Shown: positions 18,701-25,392, numbered from the stretch's first letter. The stretch is 34,410 nucleotides of DNA from Bacteroidota bacterium (GCA_022708385.1 JAKIYU010000001.1:1-34410); one strand, 5' to 3'. A program made the numbers and translations. The notes: generated from the sequence alone by a model not told the origin.

Positions 18701-19307
18701 AAAGGTTGAAAGCCTTATTTTGTCGGAAGTCAATGTTAAAAATGCCGAATATCTTTACGACACAACGGGTTTTATAGTGAAAAAAATAAAGCCTAACTTT
18801 AAAACGCTGGGCCCGAGGTACGGCAAAATCATGAAGCAAATTGCTGCTGCTATACAATCTTTTGGAAATAATGAAATTGGGATTATAGAGAGGGAGAATA
18901 CCTACGGCTTTGTTTGTGAAAACCAACAGGTGGTACTGACACAGGAGGATGTGGTTATCTCAACTGAAGATGTACCCGGCTGGCTGGTTACAAGTATGAA
19001 TGGCCTGACGGTCGCACTTGATACTACCATTACGCCTGAACTTAAAGAAGAGGGTATTGCCCGTGAAATTATCAACAGAATTCAGAATTTGCGAAAGGAA
19101 AAAGGATTTGAGGTAACTGATAAGATTAATGTAGCGATACAACATCATGACGAAATAAATTCAGCTATTCATAATAATATTTCGTATATTTGTGCCGAAA
19201 TTCTTGCTGATGATATTCAGATAGTGGAATGTATTCAACAGGAAAGCGCTGACGAAGTGGAAGTAATTGATAATTTGACAACGAAAATAGTTATTGAACG
19301 AAAATAA
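15744..19307 (+). CDS. ileS: Isoleucyl-tRNA synthetase
   Basis: Charges tRNA-Ile in the cytoplasm and edits misactivated valine. The 1187 residues carry the class I ATP site in the form GIHH (57-60, within PSANGKPGIHHVMARAIKD), the CP1 editing domain (AWTTTPWTLPSNTGLAV, GTGIVHIAPSFGADDF), the tRNA-binding WNLSRSRYWGTPLPIW stretch and KMSKR (about 699-703). The GIHH variant and overall layout fit the eukaryote-like IleS2 type common in Bacteroidota. An unusual in-frame stretch of about 30 extra residues (about 740-776) separates NLKFD from DVQRKFFGTLYNTYAFFALY at the start of the anticodon-binding domain. The C-terminal zinc finger of the type 1 enzyme is absent, as expected. The DksA-like gene follows after 12 nt. 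Confidence 0.96.
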   Translation: MKRKYNEYKQLNLSLISREIRQYWESENIFEKSVEMRKGHTPYVFYEGPPSANGKPGIHHVMARAIKDIFCRYKTQKGCLVERKGGWDTHGLPVEIGVEKALGITKEDIGKKISIAEYNNACRKDVMKFKSEWDEITRMMGYWVDLENPYITFENNYIETLWYLLKKLYDKGLLYKGYTIQPYSPAAGTGLSTHELNQPGCYKMVKDTTVVAQFKVIRNERSEFLFKATDTPVYFLAWTTTPWTLPSNTGLAVGAGINYSLVRTFNPYTFKPITVVLAEDLLGTYFPEKNAGLNVEDYKDGDKNIPFKLLGSYKGKDFENIRYEQLLPYAQPEEGDPFRVVIGDFVTTEDGTGIVHIAPSFGADDFRVGRQYGLGALTMVDKQGKFTAEMGEFAHRFVKVEYDPGHNPETDNSVDVDIVIKLKKENKAFKAEKYEHSYPHCWRTDKPVLYYPLDSWFIKTTAMKDRMIELNKTINWKPESTGTGRFGNWLENLVDWNLSRSRYWGTPLPIWVDESREHIICIGSIEELKNEAYKAIERGLYGFDYLKNIISKYETVFTGEELADFGARIACITEKQDATGLKKLACKVVDFLLRDLHRPYVDDIILTASNGAPMRREPDLIDVWFDSGAMPYAQWHYPFEKKEFVDNHIAFPADFIAEGVDQTRGWFFTLHALAVMLFDSVAFKTVVSNGLVLDKEGNKMSKRLGNAVDPFLAIEKYGPDAVRWYMITNAQPWDNLKFDWTIIEKSSLDKSSENEREWLETTDENGKVWMHRSDSIIDVQRKFFGTLYNTYAFFALYANIDGFCYEEPDIPLNQRTEIDRWIISELNTLIKEVDNSYAQYEPTRAGRLIQNFVDEFLSNWYVRLCRRRFWKGEYSDDKIAAYQTLYTCLDVIARLSAPIAPFFMEKLFRDLNQVTRQHTADSVHLADFPVCNETLIDKALEERMQMAQKFSSMVLSLRKKHNIRVRQPLNKILIPVLNPVFEEQLRKVESLILSEVNVKNAEYLYDTTGFIVKKIKPNFKTLGPRYGKIMKQIAAAIQSFGNNEIGIIERENTYGFVCENQQVVLTQEDVVISTEDVPGWLVTSMNGLTVALDTTITPELKEEGIAREIINRIQNLRKEKGFEVTDKINVAIQHHDEINSAIHNNISYICAEILADDIQIVECIQQESADEVEVIDNLTTKIVIERK

Positions 19308-19319
19308 AAAATAAAGGAT

Positions 19320-19721
19320 ATGGAAGAGAGCACTAAGAAAGTTAAGACAAGGTACAGCGATGAGGATTTGCAGGAATTCAAAAAAATAATTCTTGAAAAA
19401 CTGGAAAAAGCCAGAAAGGATTTAGAATTGCTGACAGAGGCCTATACGTCAATAAATGAAAACGACACCAACGATACGGCACATAGCTTTAAGGTAATGG
19501 AAGAAGGTTCGCAGGTATTGTCCAAAGAAGAAAACAGCAGACTGGCTGCCCGTCAGATGAAGTTTATTCGCGATTTGGAGAATGCCCTTATACGCATAGA
19601 AAATAAAACATACGGTATTTGCAGGGTAACCGGAAAGCTGATTTCCAAAGAACGTTTGCGTAGTGTACCCCACGCTACACTAAGTATTGAAGCGAAGCTT
19701 AATCAGAGTTCATCTAAATAA
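19320..19721 (+). CDS. DksA/TraR-like protein lacking the C4 zinc finger
   Basis: A 133-residue protein with an N-terminal charged coiled-coil region (LQEFKKIILEKLEKARKDLE) containing acidic residues (NENDTNDTAH), and a C-terminal part YGICRVTGKLISKERLRSVP plus HATLSIEAK that matches the DksA/TraR finger region. In that family four cysteines bind zinc; here only one (in YGIC) is left and the others are replaced (CRVTGK), so the fold must hold without zinc. DksA proteins enter the secondary channel of RNA polymerase and modulate initiation; whether this one does is inference. It lies 12 nt after ileS and 24 nt before lspA, an order that I recall as recurrent in Bacteroidota. Confidence 0.85.
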   Translation: MEESTKKVKTRYSDEDLQEFKKIILEKLEKARKDLELLTEAYTSINENDTNDTAHSFKVMEEGSQVLSKEENSRLAARQMKFIRDLENALIRIENKTYGICRVTGKLISKERLRSVPHATLSIEAKLNQSSSK

Positions 19722-19745
19722 TTTCACGTTTGTAATTTTTTATCA

Positions 19746-20360
19746 TTGAAGAAAGCGCTGTTAGTAGTTTTTTCAGTATTGCTTATTGACCAGACTGTTA
19801 AATTTTGGGTTAAGCTAAGTATGCAGTTGGGGGAAGAGATACCTGTGCTTGGTAAGTGGTTTTATATACATTTTACGGAGAATTATGGTATGGCTTTCGG
19901 CATGCAGTTCGGTGGTGAGTGGGGTAAAATTGTCCTGACATTGCTGAGAATACTTGCCTGTTGTGCTATAGCTTGGTTTATTTATTACCTGAGTAAAAAA
20001 AAGGCTCCCACTGGTTTTATCGTTTCTGTTTCCCTGATACTTGCAGGGGCCATGGGCAATATAATCGACAGTGTTTTTTATGGTGTTTTATTTAGCGACA
20101 GTATGTTTCAGGTTGCTTCGTTTATGCCTGCTGAGGGCGGTTATGCAACGTTCTGGCATGGCAGGGTGGTGGATATGTTTTATTTCCCAATTATAGAGGG
20201 ACATTTTCCACAATGGTTTCCGATATGGAAAGGGGAAGAGTTTTTGTTTTTCAGACCTGTATTTAATGTGGCCGATTCTTCTATAACAATAGGCGTAGCA
20301 TTAATTATTCTTTTTCAGAAAAAGTATTTAAAAAGTCTGCAAGAAATCAAAAAAGATTAA
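19746..20360 (+). CDS. lspA: Signal peptidase II (lipoprotein signal peptidase)
   Basis: A membrane aspartyl protease that removes the signal peptide from prolipoproteins below the lipid-modified cysteine. The 204 residues show four hydrophobic segments and the family motifs: IDQTVKFWVK near the N-terminus, NYGMAFG, GNIIDS (D108), and the catalytic pair D143 in GRVVDMFYFP and D177 in FNVADSSITIG. It is longer than the ~165-residue proteobacterial enzyme because of an insert between GNIIDS and HGRVVD (about residues 110-137). The start is a TTG at 19746; no in-frame ATG precedes it. Its stop overlaps the stop of the convergent radical SAM gene by 3 nt. It is needed for the small lipoproteins encoded nearby as for all others. 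Confidence 0.95.
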   Translation: MKKALLVVFSVLLIDQTVKFWVKLSMQLGEEIPVLGKWFYIHFTENYGMAFGMQFGGEWGKIVLTLLRILACCAIAWFIYYLSKKKAPTGFIVSVSLILAGAMGNIIDSVFYGVLFSDSMFQVASFMPAEGGYATFWHGRVVDMFYFPIIEGHFPQWFPIWKGEEFLFFRPVFNVADSSITIGVALIILFQKKYLKSLQEIKKD

Positions 20361-21454
20361 TTATCAGGGGCATCTTTAATCATTTTATAATGGCATCTTA
20401 GTACATCGTGATTTTCGACGTCTCTCAGGTGAATGCCATTTCCTTTGCACCATTTAAATATGTCGCAATCGGCACATAAGCCTTCTTTAGTCCATGCCCG
20501 TTTTCGCATCTGAGAGAACCTGTTTTGCCACACATCCATGAAGTCGTCGGTGTAGATGCTGCCTTGTGTGAAATGTGCCCTGTCTATATTGGGGCAGGCA
20601 CAAATAGAACCATCGGCAAGCACAGAAGCAATGTGAATACCTGCCCTGCAGAAGAAGAAACCTTCGCGTACTTCCGATTCGTAATTACCCAGAAATCCCT
20701 CGCAGCCAAAACTTGTTTCGATAGTCTTTTCCCCCCTGCCTGATTTGATGAAATCAAGCAGTTTGCAGAACTGTTGGTTGGTAAGGCTCAGTTCGGGGTT
20801 ATCTTTAGCTCTGCCGATAGGGCAAATGCTGAACAGCCGCCATTTTTTCAGACCCAGTTCAATAAGAAACAGTTTCAGTTGCTCTAATTCGGTAAAATTG
20901 CGTTGATTGACACAGGTAGCCACATCGAAAACAATTCTGTTGCCTGCGCCAACAGCCAGCTTTATGGCTTCTGTTGCTTTGCGGAAATTATGCGGATTTC
21001 CTCTGAGCCAGTTGTGGCTTTGTTCAAAGCCATCAAGGCTTATAGTCATTGAACGCAAGCCGCTGTTTAATAGTTTTTCAAAACGTTCTTCAGTAAGTGC
21101 ATACCCATTGGTAACAAAGCCCCATGGGAAGCCCAAATTCTTCAGTGCCATACCGCAATCTTCAAGGTCTTTGCGCATCAGGGGTTCTCCGCCTGTAATG
21201 ACTATCATAACCTTATTGGGATTGTAATGTGCTTTAACTTGTTGTGCTACTTTAATAAAATCCTCGTAAGGCATATCTTTAACACGGTTGTCGTGCCGGC
21301 AGTCGCTGCCACAGTGAATGCAACTTATATTGCAACGGAGCGTACATTCCCAAAACAGATAGGAGAGTTCGTGCAGTTGTGCCTGGGCATCGGTATATTT
21401 GCTGAAAAGATTCAGTGCAATCCGTTTGCGTAAAGACGGCTTGTGGTTTTTCAC
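20357..21454 (-). CDS. Radical SAM/SPASM peptide-modifying enzyme of the rSAM/lipoprotein type
   Basis: A 365-residue enzyme with the radical SAM cluster C41-x3-C45-x2-C48 (ECTLRCNISCIHCGSDCRHD), the GGEP motif (VIVITGGEPLMRKDLEDCG) and a C-terminal SPASM domain for auxiliary iron-sulphur clusters (FFFCRAGIHIASVLADGS, ICACPN, LCADCDIFKWCKGNGIHL, RCHYKMI). SPASM enzymes typically modify ribosomally made peptides. The opening text LRKRIALNLFSKY and HELSYLFWECTLRC is, from memory, like the Bacteroidota family that occurs beside a small lipoprotein (NCBIfam TIGR04133 type); I could not check this. The start is GTG at 21454, only 1 nt after the stop of the 51-residue lipoprotein gene, implying translational coupling. 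The two upstream small genes are its candidate substrates. Confidence 0.9.
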   Translation of the reverse strand: MKNHKPSLRKRIALNLFSKYTDAQAQLHELSYLFWECTLRCNISCIHCGSDCRHDNRVKDMPYEDFIKVAQQVKAHYNPNKVMIVITGGEPLMRKDLEDCGMALKNLGFPWGFVTNGYALTEERFEKLLNSGLRSMTISLDGFEQSHNWLRGNPHNFRKATEAIKLAVGAGNRIVFDVATCVNQRNFTELEQLKLFLIELGLKKWRLFSICPIGRAKDNPELSLTNQQFCKLLDFIKSGRGEKTIETSFGCEGFLGNYESEVREGFFFCRAGIHIASVLADGSICACPNIDRAHFTQGSIYTDDFMDVWQNRFSQMRKRAWTKEGLCADCDIFKWCKGNGIHLRDVENHDVLRCHYKMIKDAPDN

Positions 21455-21455
21455 A

Positions 21456-21611
21456 CTATCTGATTTTTTCAGAAGACCTGTAATCGGAAGGTGGACCGTA
21501 TTTGGTTTTTGGCCTGGTATGGCACGAAAACCCCAATAGCAGTAACCCCAAAAGTAATAAAATGGCGTACAGGTTTTTCAAACCGAAAAAGTTTTTTCTG
21601 TTGCCAGCCAT
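21456..21611 (-). CDS. 51-residue lipoprotein-like peptide with TKYGPP motif, candidate rSAM substrate
   Basis: A short gene of 51 codons from ATG 21611 to TAG 21456. It begins MAGNRKNFFGLKNLYAI, then a leucine-rich membrane segment LLLLGLLLLGFSC ending at C30, a relaxed lipoprotein box, followed by a mature part of only 21-22 residues with HTRPKTKYGPPSDYRSSEK. The T36-K-Y-G-P-P41 motif recurs as TKYGVP at the C-terminus of the neighbouring 115-residue protein. Placement is tight: 11 nt after that gene and 1 nt before the radical SAM GTG start. Radical SAM-associated lipoproteins in Bacteroidota carry a YGxP motif just after the lipid cysteine, as I recall. The gene is small enough to be missed by routine annotation. 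Confidence 0.82.
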   Translation of the reverse strand: MAGNRKNFFGLKNLYAILLLLGLLLLGFSCHTRPKTKYGPPSDYRSSEKIR

Positions 21612-21622
21612 GACTGCAGTTT

Positions 21623-21970
21623 TTAGTTGTTCTTCATATTATACGGCACACCATATTTTGTAGTAGGATGGCCGGGTTTATATGGGTTAGGCTTTTTGAT
21701 TTTAGCCAGTGAATCAGCTTTGGCCACAGAATCGACTCGTTTTAGAGAGTCTTCGAAAGCGATTTTTGCTTTAGCAATAGAATCGACTTTGGCAATAGAG
21801 TCGTTTGCAGCATTAGCCCTTGCAATTGAATCATTTGTGCTGTTTTCACAATTTTGGGCTGATGGTGATGTGCATCGCGGAAACAGGAATACACACAATG
21901 CCCCGTATGTAAGAAGGAGCGTGAAAAAAATCCGCGACTTAATGTTATAATAGAATCTGCTGATTTTCAT
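21623..21970 (-). CDS. 115-residue exported/lipoprotein-like protein with DSIAK repeats and C-terminal TKYGVP, candidate rSAM substrate
   Basis: Begins MKISRFYYNIKSRIFFTLLL followed by TYGALCVFLFPRC, an export signal with cysteines at 26 and 33 (either could be lipidated, neither in a textbook lipobox). Residues about 46-92 are an alanine/lysine/aspartate-rich run of repeats with the core DSIAK or DSLAK (NDSIARANAANDSIAKVDSI, DSVAKADSLAK), predicted to form a charged helix. The C-terminus is HPTTKYGVPYNMKNN, sharing T-K-Y-G-x-P with the next gene. It starts 24 nt after the caspase-like gene and ends 11 nt before the 51-residue gene. I infer a surface or periplasmic spacer peptide whose tail may be modified by the downstream radical SAM enzyme; no known function is claimed. 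Confidence 0.75.
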   Translation of the reverse strand: MKISRFYYNIKSRIFFTLLLTYGALCVFLFPRCTSPSAQNCENSTNDSIARANAANDSIAKVDSIAKAKIAFEDSLKRVDSVAKADSLAKIKKPNPYKPGHPTTKYGVPYNMKNN

Positions 21971-21994
21971 AGAATTAAATAAAATAAGGTGGAA

Positions 21995-24316
21995 TTATTG
22001 TTTCAGTTTTTTGGTGCTCCACACGTTTTCGACTTCGGGGCTTTTGTTCACCTGTGGTGTTTGGGACTTTTTGTTAACCACGATAGATTGCTGGGAAACG
22101 TTGTTAATGATGTAAGAGCCGAGGTCTCCCAGTGTAGCGGCACCTTTTGATTCCTGAAGTTTTTTGAGGAGGAAGTAAGTGAACATACCGTGTTGTTTTT
22201 CGGTGTAAGGGAAAGCGGTTTCGTCGCCGGAAGCAGCGCTGAATACGACAATGTTACCGGAAAGGTTTTCGGTTTTGGGATTAATTTTCACACCTCTGCC
22301 CTGGGCGAGCATTTGTTCGTTAGTTTCGCGGGAAGCGCCGCTGAAGCAGGCATCGAGGAATACGGTAACGGAAGCTGTTGGGAACTCGGTAAGTTTGGCA
22401 TAGACGTCGGCAAGTTTCACGGCGGTGACGGTGTTTTGCGAGCTGCCGTCAACGGGGAGAATGAAAGCGCTTTTGGTTTGTTCGTCGGGCATACCGTGGC
22501 CGGCGTAGTAGAAGATGATGCTGGCCTGGCCTTTATAGGCTTTGGCCACATCGTTAATCCATTTGAGGGCGTCGAGAATCTGGCCGAATGTGGCGTTTTC
22601 GGCGTAGTGGATATTGTTTGCAGGTAGCCCAAGTGTTTTGGTGAGGTATTGTTTAAAGATACGGGCATCGTTGAGTGCAAATTTTACCTGAATTTCCTTG
22701 GCATACACTTCGTTGCCAATAACCACAGCAAAAGTTTTGTCGTTGGTGCCTGTAGCGGCGGGGATGTTTTGGTCCACATCCGAAACAAAGTCGGGAATGT
22801 CTTCGATAACGATTTTACCTTTAACGGGAGCGTCGTTGTTGTTAGAGGCTACAGTTCTGATAAATCCTTCTTCCTGCAGCACTTTGTTTATTTCTACGGA
22901 TTTGTCCACACTGAAACCATACTTGCCGATTCTTTCAGTAGCAGTTATATTGAATGTGAGTTGTGTGCCGGTAAATTCGCTGTTAACGAAGTACATGTAG
23001 GTAATGGTTTCGTATTTACCTGAGGGAATAGAAGTGAAAGAGGGATTTTTGCGGACGAGGTTGCCTGCATTATCTACAACACCGAGTGGCAAGACGCCAG
23101 TTTGGTTGTTGGCAATAGCTATGCTGACATTGTCGGCATTGCCTTGTCCAACATTCTGGACAGCGAATTTAACGTCAATTTGTTCGTTGATGTCAATCTG
23201 GTTGTTTGGGTTGGCCGAGAGGTTTTCGACAACGGCAAACTTGGCAATAATGAGTTCGGGTTTCTGGAATTCGCGTGTGGGGAATTTAACCTGTTTGCCC
23301 TGTATTTTGACTTTAAATTTGGGTTCAACGACTTCAATTTTAAGTACAGCCTCACCTGTAGTGAGTTCGAGGCCGCCTTTGATGTCGATATTAATGGTTT
23401 GGCTGCCGCCTCCTTTTGCAATAGTGGGGAAGTTGTTTTTTTGTTTGAAAGAGAGGCCTGCCATGTCGCTTGACAGGTTCACATAAACGCCTGAAGCATC
23501 ACCTGCGCCAATGTTTTTGAGAGTAATGGTAAGTTGAGCTGTTTCTTCGGCGTTAAGAAAGTTCTTCGACAGGGTAATTTCCTGAATGGACAGGATGGGG
23601 AGCAAGTCGCTTACAAAGCCATCGTTCTGATTGTTGTCGGGCTGCTTTTGTTGTTGTTGCTGAACAGGTTTGTCTTTCACTTCAGCCACATCCTGATTAT
23701 TACTTTGTGTATAAGAGGGTGAAGCAGAGAAATTGACGCCCAGATCCACATAGTTTTCGCCTTTAGTTTTGCAGGGTGATGAACTGCTGAGTTTGAAATT
23801 ACCTCCCGAAGCATCTATAAAACCGGGTTCTTTTTCGTAAATATTGTTTGAAAGCGTGTAGTTGCTGCTGGAAGTGGGTTTTGTTTTAACAAGTGAATAC
23901 TTAATAGTGGTATTTCCTGAACTGTTGCTATAGGTGTTCATAATGGTGTTTTTTACAACAACATCAGAAACATGATTGTATATTTCATAAGAGTAGTTGT
24001 CGTAAAAAGTACAGTTTGTTACATTGAGGGTGGCATTAGCAGGGAAAAGTGTCCAAAATTTGTTTTCGGTAAAGATGCAGTTGGTGATGTTGCAGGTGGA
24101 GTAGTGTACAGAGAGGCCGCCATAGGAAGCGAGGGAGTTAGGCACGTCGCCGTCCACGTGGTAGGCATGGCTCATTTTACAGAATTCGAGTTCGCTGGTC
24201 TGGTTGGAATTGTCAATGACGATGCTGCTCCATGTACCGTCGCTGCCATCGCGGGTAAAGAAAATGAAGTCGTTTGCCGTTCCTTTTGCAATGAGCTTTC
24301 CTTTAACTCTGAGCAT
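21995..24316 (-). CDS. Caspase-family (C14-like) protein with beta-helix and CARDB-like domains, 3' intact portion
   Basis: 773 residues from ATG 24316. Residues about 1-200 are one beta-helix module (FTRDGSDGTWSSIVI, GFIDASGGNFKLSSSSP), then a Q-rich linker (PVQQQQQKQPDNNQ), two CARDB-like immunoglobulin domains (ITLKNIGAGDASGVYVNLS; VKFAVQNVGQGNADNVSIAI) and a caspase-like domain from about 525. The catalytic dyad is intact: H607 in YYAGHGMP and C657 in FLDACFSGAS. Such prokaryotic caspases cleave after basic or acidic residues; the substrate is unknown. By itself the frame lacks a signal peptide, so either it is the tail of the longer broken gene or it would act in the cytoplasm. It sits 24 nt upstream of the small-protein/radical SAM genes and is probably co-transcribed with them. 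Confidence 0.85.
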   Translation of the reverse strand: MLRVKGKLIAKGTANDFIFFTRDGSDGTWSSIVIDNSNQTSELEFCKMSHAYHVDGDVPNSLASYGGLSVHYSTCNITNCIFTENKFWTLFPANATLNVTNCTFYDNYSYEIYNHVSDVVVKNTIMNTYSNSSGNTTIKYSLVKTKPTSSSNYTLSNNIYEKEPGFIDASGGNFKLSSSSPCKTKGENYVDLGVNFSASPSYTQSNNQDVAEVKDKPVQQQQQKQPDNNQNDGFVSDLLPILSIQEITLSKNFLNAEETAQLTITLKNIGAGDASGVYVNLSSDMAGLSFKQKNNFPTIAKGGGSQTINIDIKGGLELTTGEAVLKIEVVEPKFKVKIQGKQVKFPTREFQKPELIIAKFAVVENLSANPNNQIDINEQIDVKFAVQNVGQGNADNVSIAIANNQTGVLPLGVVDNAGNLVRKNPSFTSIPSGKYETITYMYFVNSEFTGTQLTFNITATERIGKYGFSVDKSVEINKVLQEEGFIRTVASNNNDAPVKGKIVIEDIPDFVSDVDQNIPAATGTNDKTFAVVIGNEVYAKEIQVKFALNDARIFKQYLTKTLGLPANNIHYAENATFGQILDALKWINDVAKAYKGQASIIFYYAGHGMPDEQTKSAFILPVDGSSQNTVTAVKLADVYAKLTEFPTASVTVFLDACFSGASRETNEQMLAQGRGVKINPKTENLSGNIVVFSAASGDETAFPYTEKQHGMFTYFLLKKLQESKGAATLGDLGSYIINNVSQQSIVVNKKSQTPQVNKSPEVENVWSTKKLKQ

Positions 24317-25112
24317 ACCTTTGTCGAAACCGCTTGTTGGTGCCTGTTTTGAATTTGACGGTTACACCGGGCTCAATGGTAAGTGTTTTACCTTCAGGTA
24401 CGATGGCTTCACCTTGTATGGTGTAAGGTGATTTTGATTTGGTCCAGGTGCCATACACTTCCTGTTTGTTGGAGATGGTCGAAGAGCCTGAATAGCTCTT
24501 GCTGTTGTTGTCACTGTAATTGCTTTTAGACGCCCCAGAAACCACGGCTCCCATATCGGTGCCATATTCGCCTTTGCCTTTGCATTGTGAGTAACTGCTT
24601 AAAGCATAATTGCCACCGTCAGCATCCTGAAAGCCCGGTCCGTCGCTGTTCTTTATGCAATTGTAATATTTTATGTTGGAGGCTCCGGCTTCATAACCAT
24701 AATTGTCCGATTCTTTTCCAAACGAAAGGTAAGAATTGTAAAAATAGGCACTGTGCTCGCTCAGGCTGTAAAAACAAAGTATTTTTCCCTTGGTGTTGTG
24801 CAGAATGGAACTTTTAACACTAAGTTCCGATTTTGTATGAAAATGAACGGGGTAAAAATAGTTATCGACATTAATCGTTACGTGATTCATATCGAGTTTT
24901 GATTTAAAAAGTGAAACGGCACCCAGTGCATAGATATAATCCCAGCTTGTAATAGCATAGGTATATTCAATAATGCAGTAGTTCAACAGGCATTTGCTAT
25001 CAGTTTCATAAAAAAATAGTACCCCCCAGGTGTCGGAGTTGCCGTAGCGGGTAAAACGTATGGGGTTATTTTCATTGCCATTGGCATTAAGGGTGCCATT
25101 AATGGTCATCAT
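24303..25112 (-). CDS. Beta-helix module fragment of the caspase gene
   Basis: A 269-residue frame from ATG 25112, forming the first full beta-helix module: MMTINGTLNANGNENNPIRF, TRYGNSDTWGVLFFYETDSK, and NCIKNSDGPGFQDADGGNYA with LSSYSQCKGKGEYGTDMGA, which lines up with GFIDASGGNFKLSSSSPCK and GENYVDLGV of the next module. Near its end come EVYGTWTKSKSPYTIQGEAI and TIEPGVTVKFKTGTN, after which the frame runs out. Its ATG overlaps the stop of the upstream frame as ATGA, and its last 14 nt overlap the start of the caspase-containing frame. It has no export signal of its own. I read it as part of one disrupted gene rather than an independent protein. Confidence 0.65.
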   Translation of the reverse strand: MMTINGTLNANGNENNPIRFTRYGNSDTWGVLFFYETDSKCLLNYCIIEYTYAITSWDYIYALGAVSLFKSKLDMNHVTINVDNYFYPVHFHTKSELSVKSSILHNTKGKILCFYSLSEHSAYFYNSYLSFGKESDNYGYEAGASNIKYYNCIKNSDGPGFQDADGGNYALSSYSQCKGKGEYGTDMGAVVSGASKSNYSDNNSKSYSGSSTISNKQEVYGTWTKSKSPYTIQGEAIVPEGKTLTIEPGVTVKFKTGTNKRFRQRYAQS

Positions 25113-25392
25113 GCCAGGTCAAATTTGGAATTGGAATAATCGTAATTGCTGCCTGTTTTGAATTTGACCACCACACCGGGGTCTATGGTAAGCGTTTTTC
25201 CATCAGGGACTATGGCTTCACCTTCAACAATGTAGGGTGAACCCTAACGTGTCCAGTTGCCATAAACTTTTGCTTTATCAGAAATATACGTCTGAGATTT
25301 TAAACTGTATGGGAGCAGTAAAATTAATAACGTGCTGATTGTGAGTATTAAACGAGTTTTCATATCTGTTTTTTAGGGAATTGTTTAAATAA

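Larger units (their letters stand above)
21995..25363 (-). pseudogene. Beta-helix/CARDB/caspase gene, disrupted by one stop and two frameshifts
   Basis: Read as a single gene this would give about 1120 residues: signal peptide (MKTRLILTISTLLILLLPYS from ATG 25363), two tandem right-handed beta-helix modules of roughly 280 residues, CARDB-like domains and a caspase domain. Lesions: TAG at 25244-25246 in codon 40 (WTR-stop-GSPY, against WTKSKSPY in the second module); a frame change near 25112-25120, where adding one C to GACCTGGC restores FDPGMMTINGTL; and a frame change near 24325-24335, where removing one A from ACCAACAAGCGG restores TNSGFDKGMLRVKG. The repeat unit SPYxIxGEAIVPxGKTLTI then PGVxVKFKTG occurs before each junction and shows the pieces belong together. 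Either a decaying gene or assembly errors; the 3' two thirds are intact. Confidence 0.8.

Noticed and set aside
23102..23473. 123- and 160-codon plus-strand frames across the caspase gene
   Set aside because: Antisense to the CARDB-like domains, which have clear beta-strand patterns; no start context or homology features on the plus strand.
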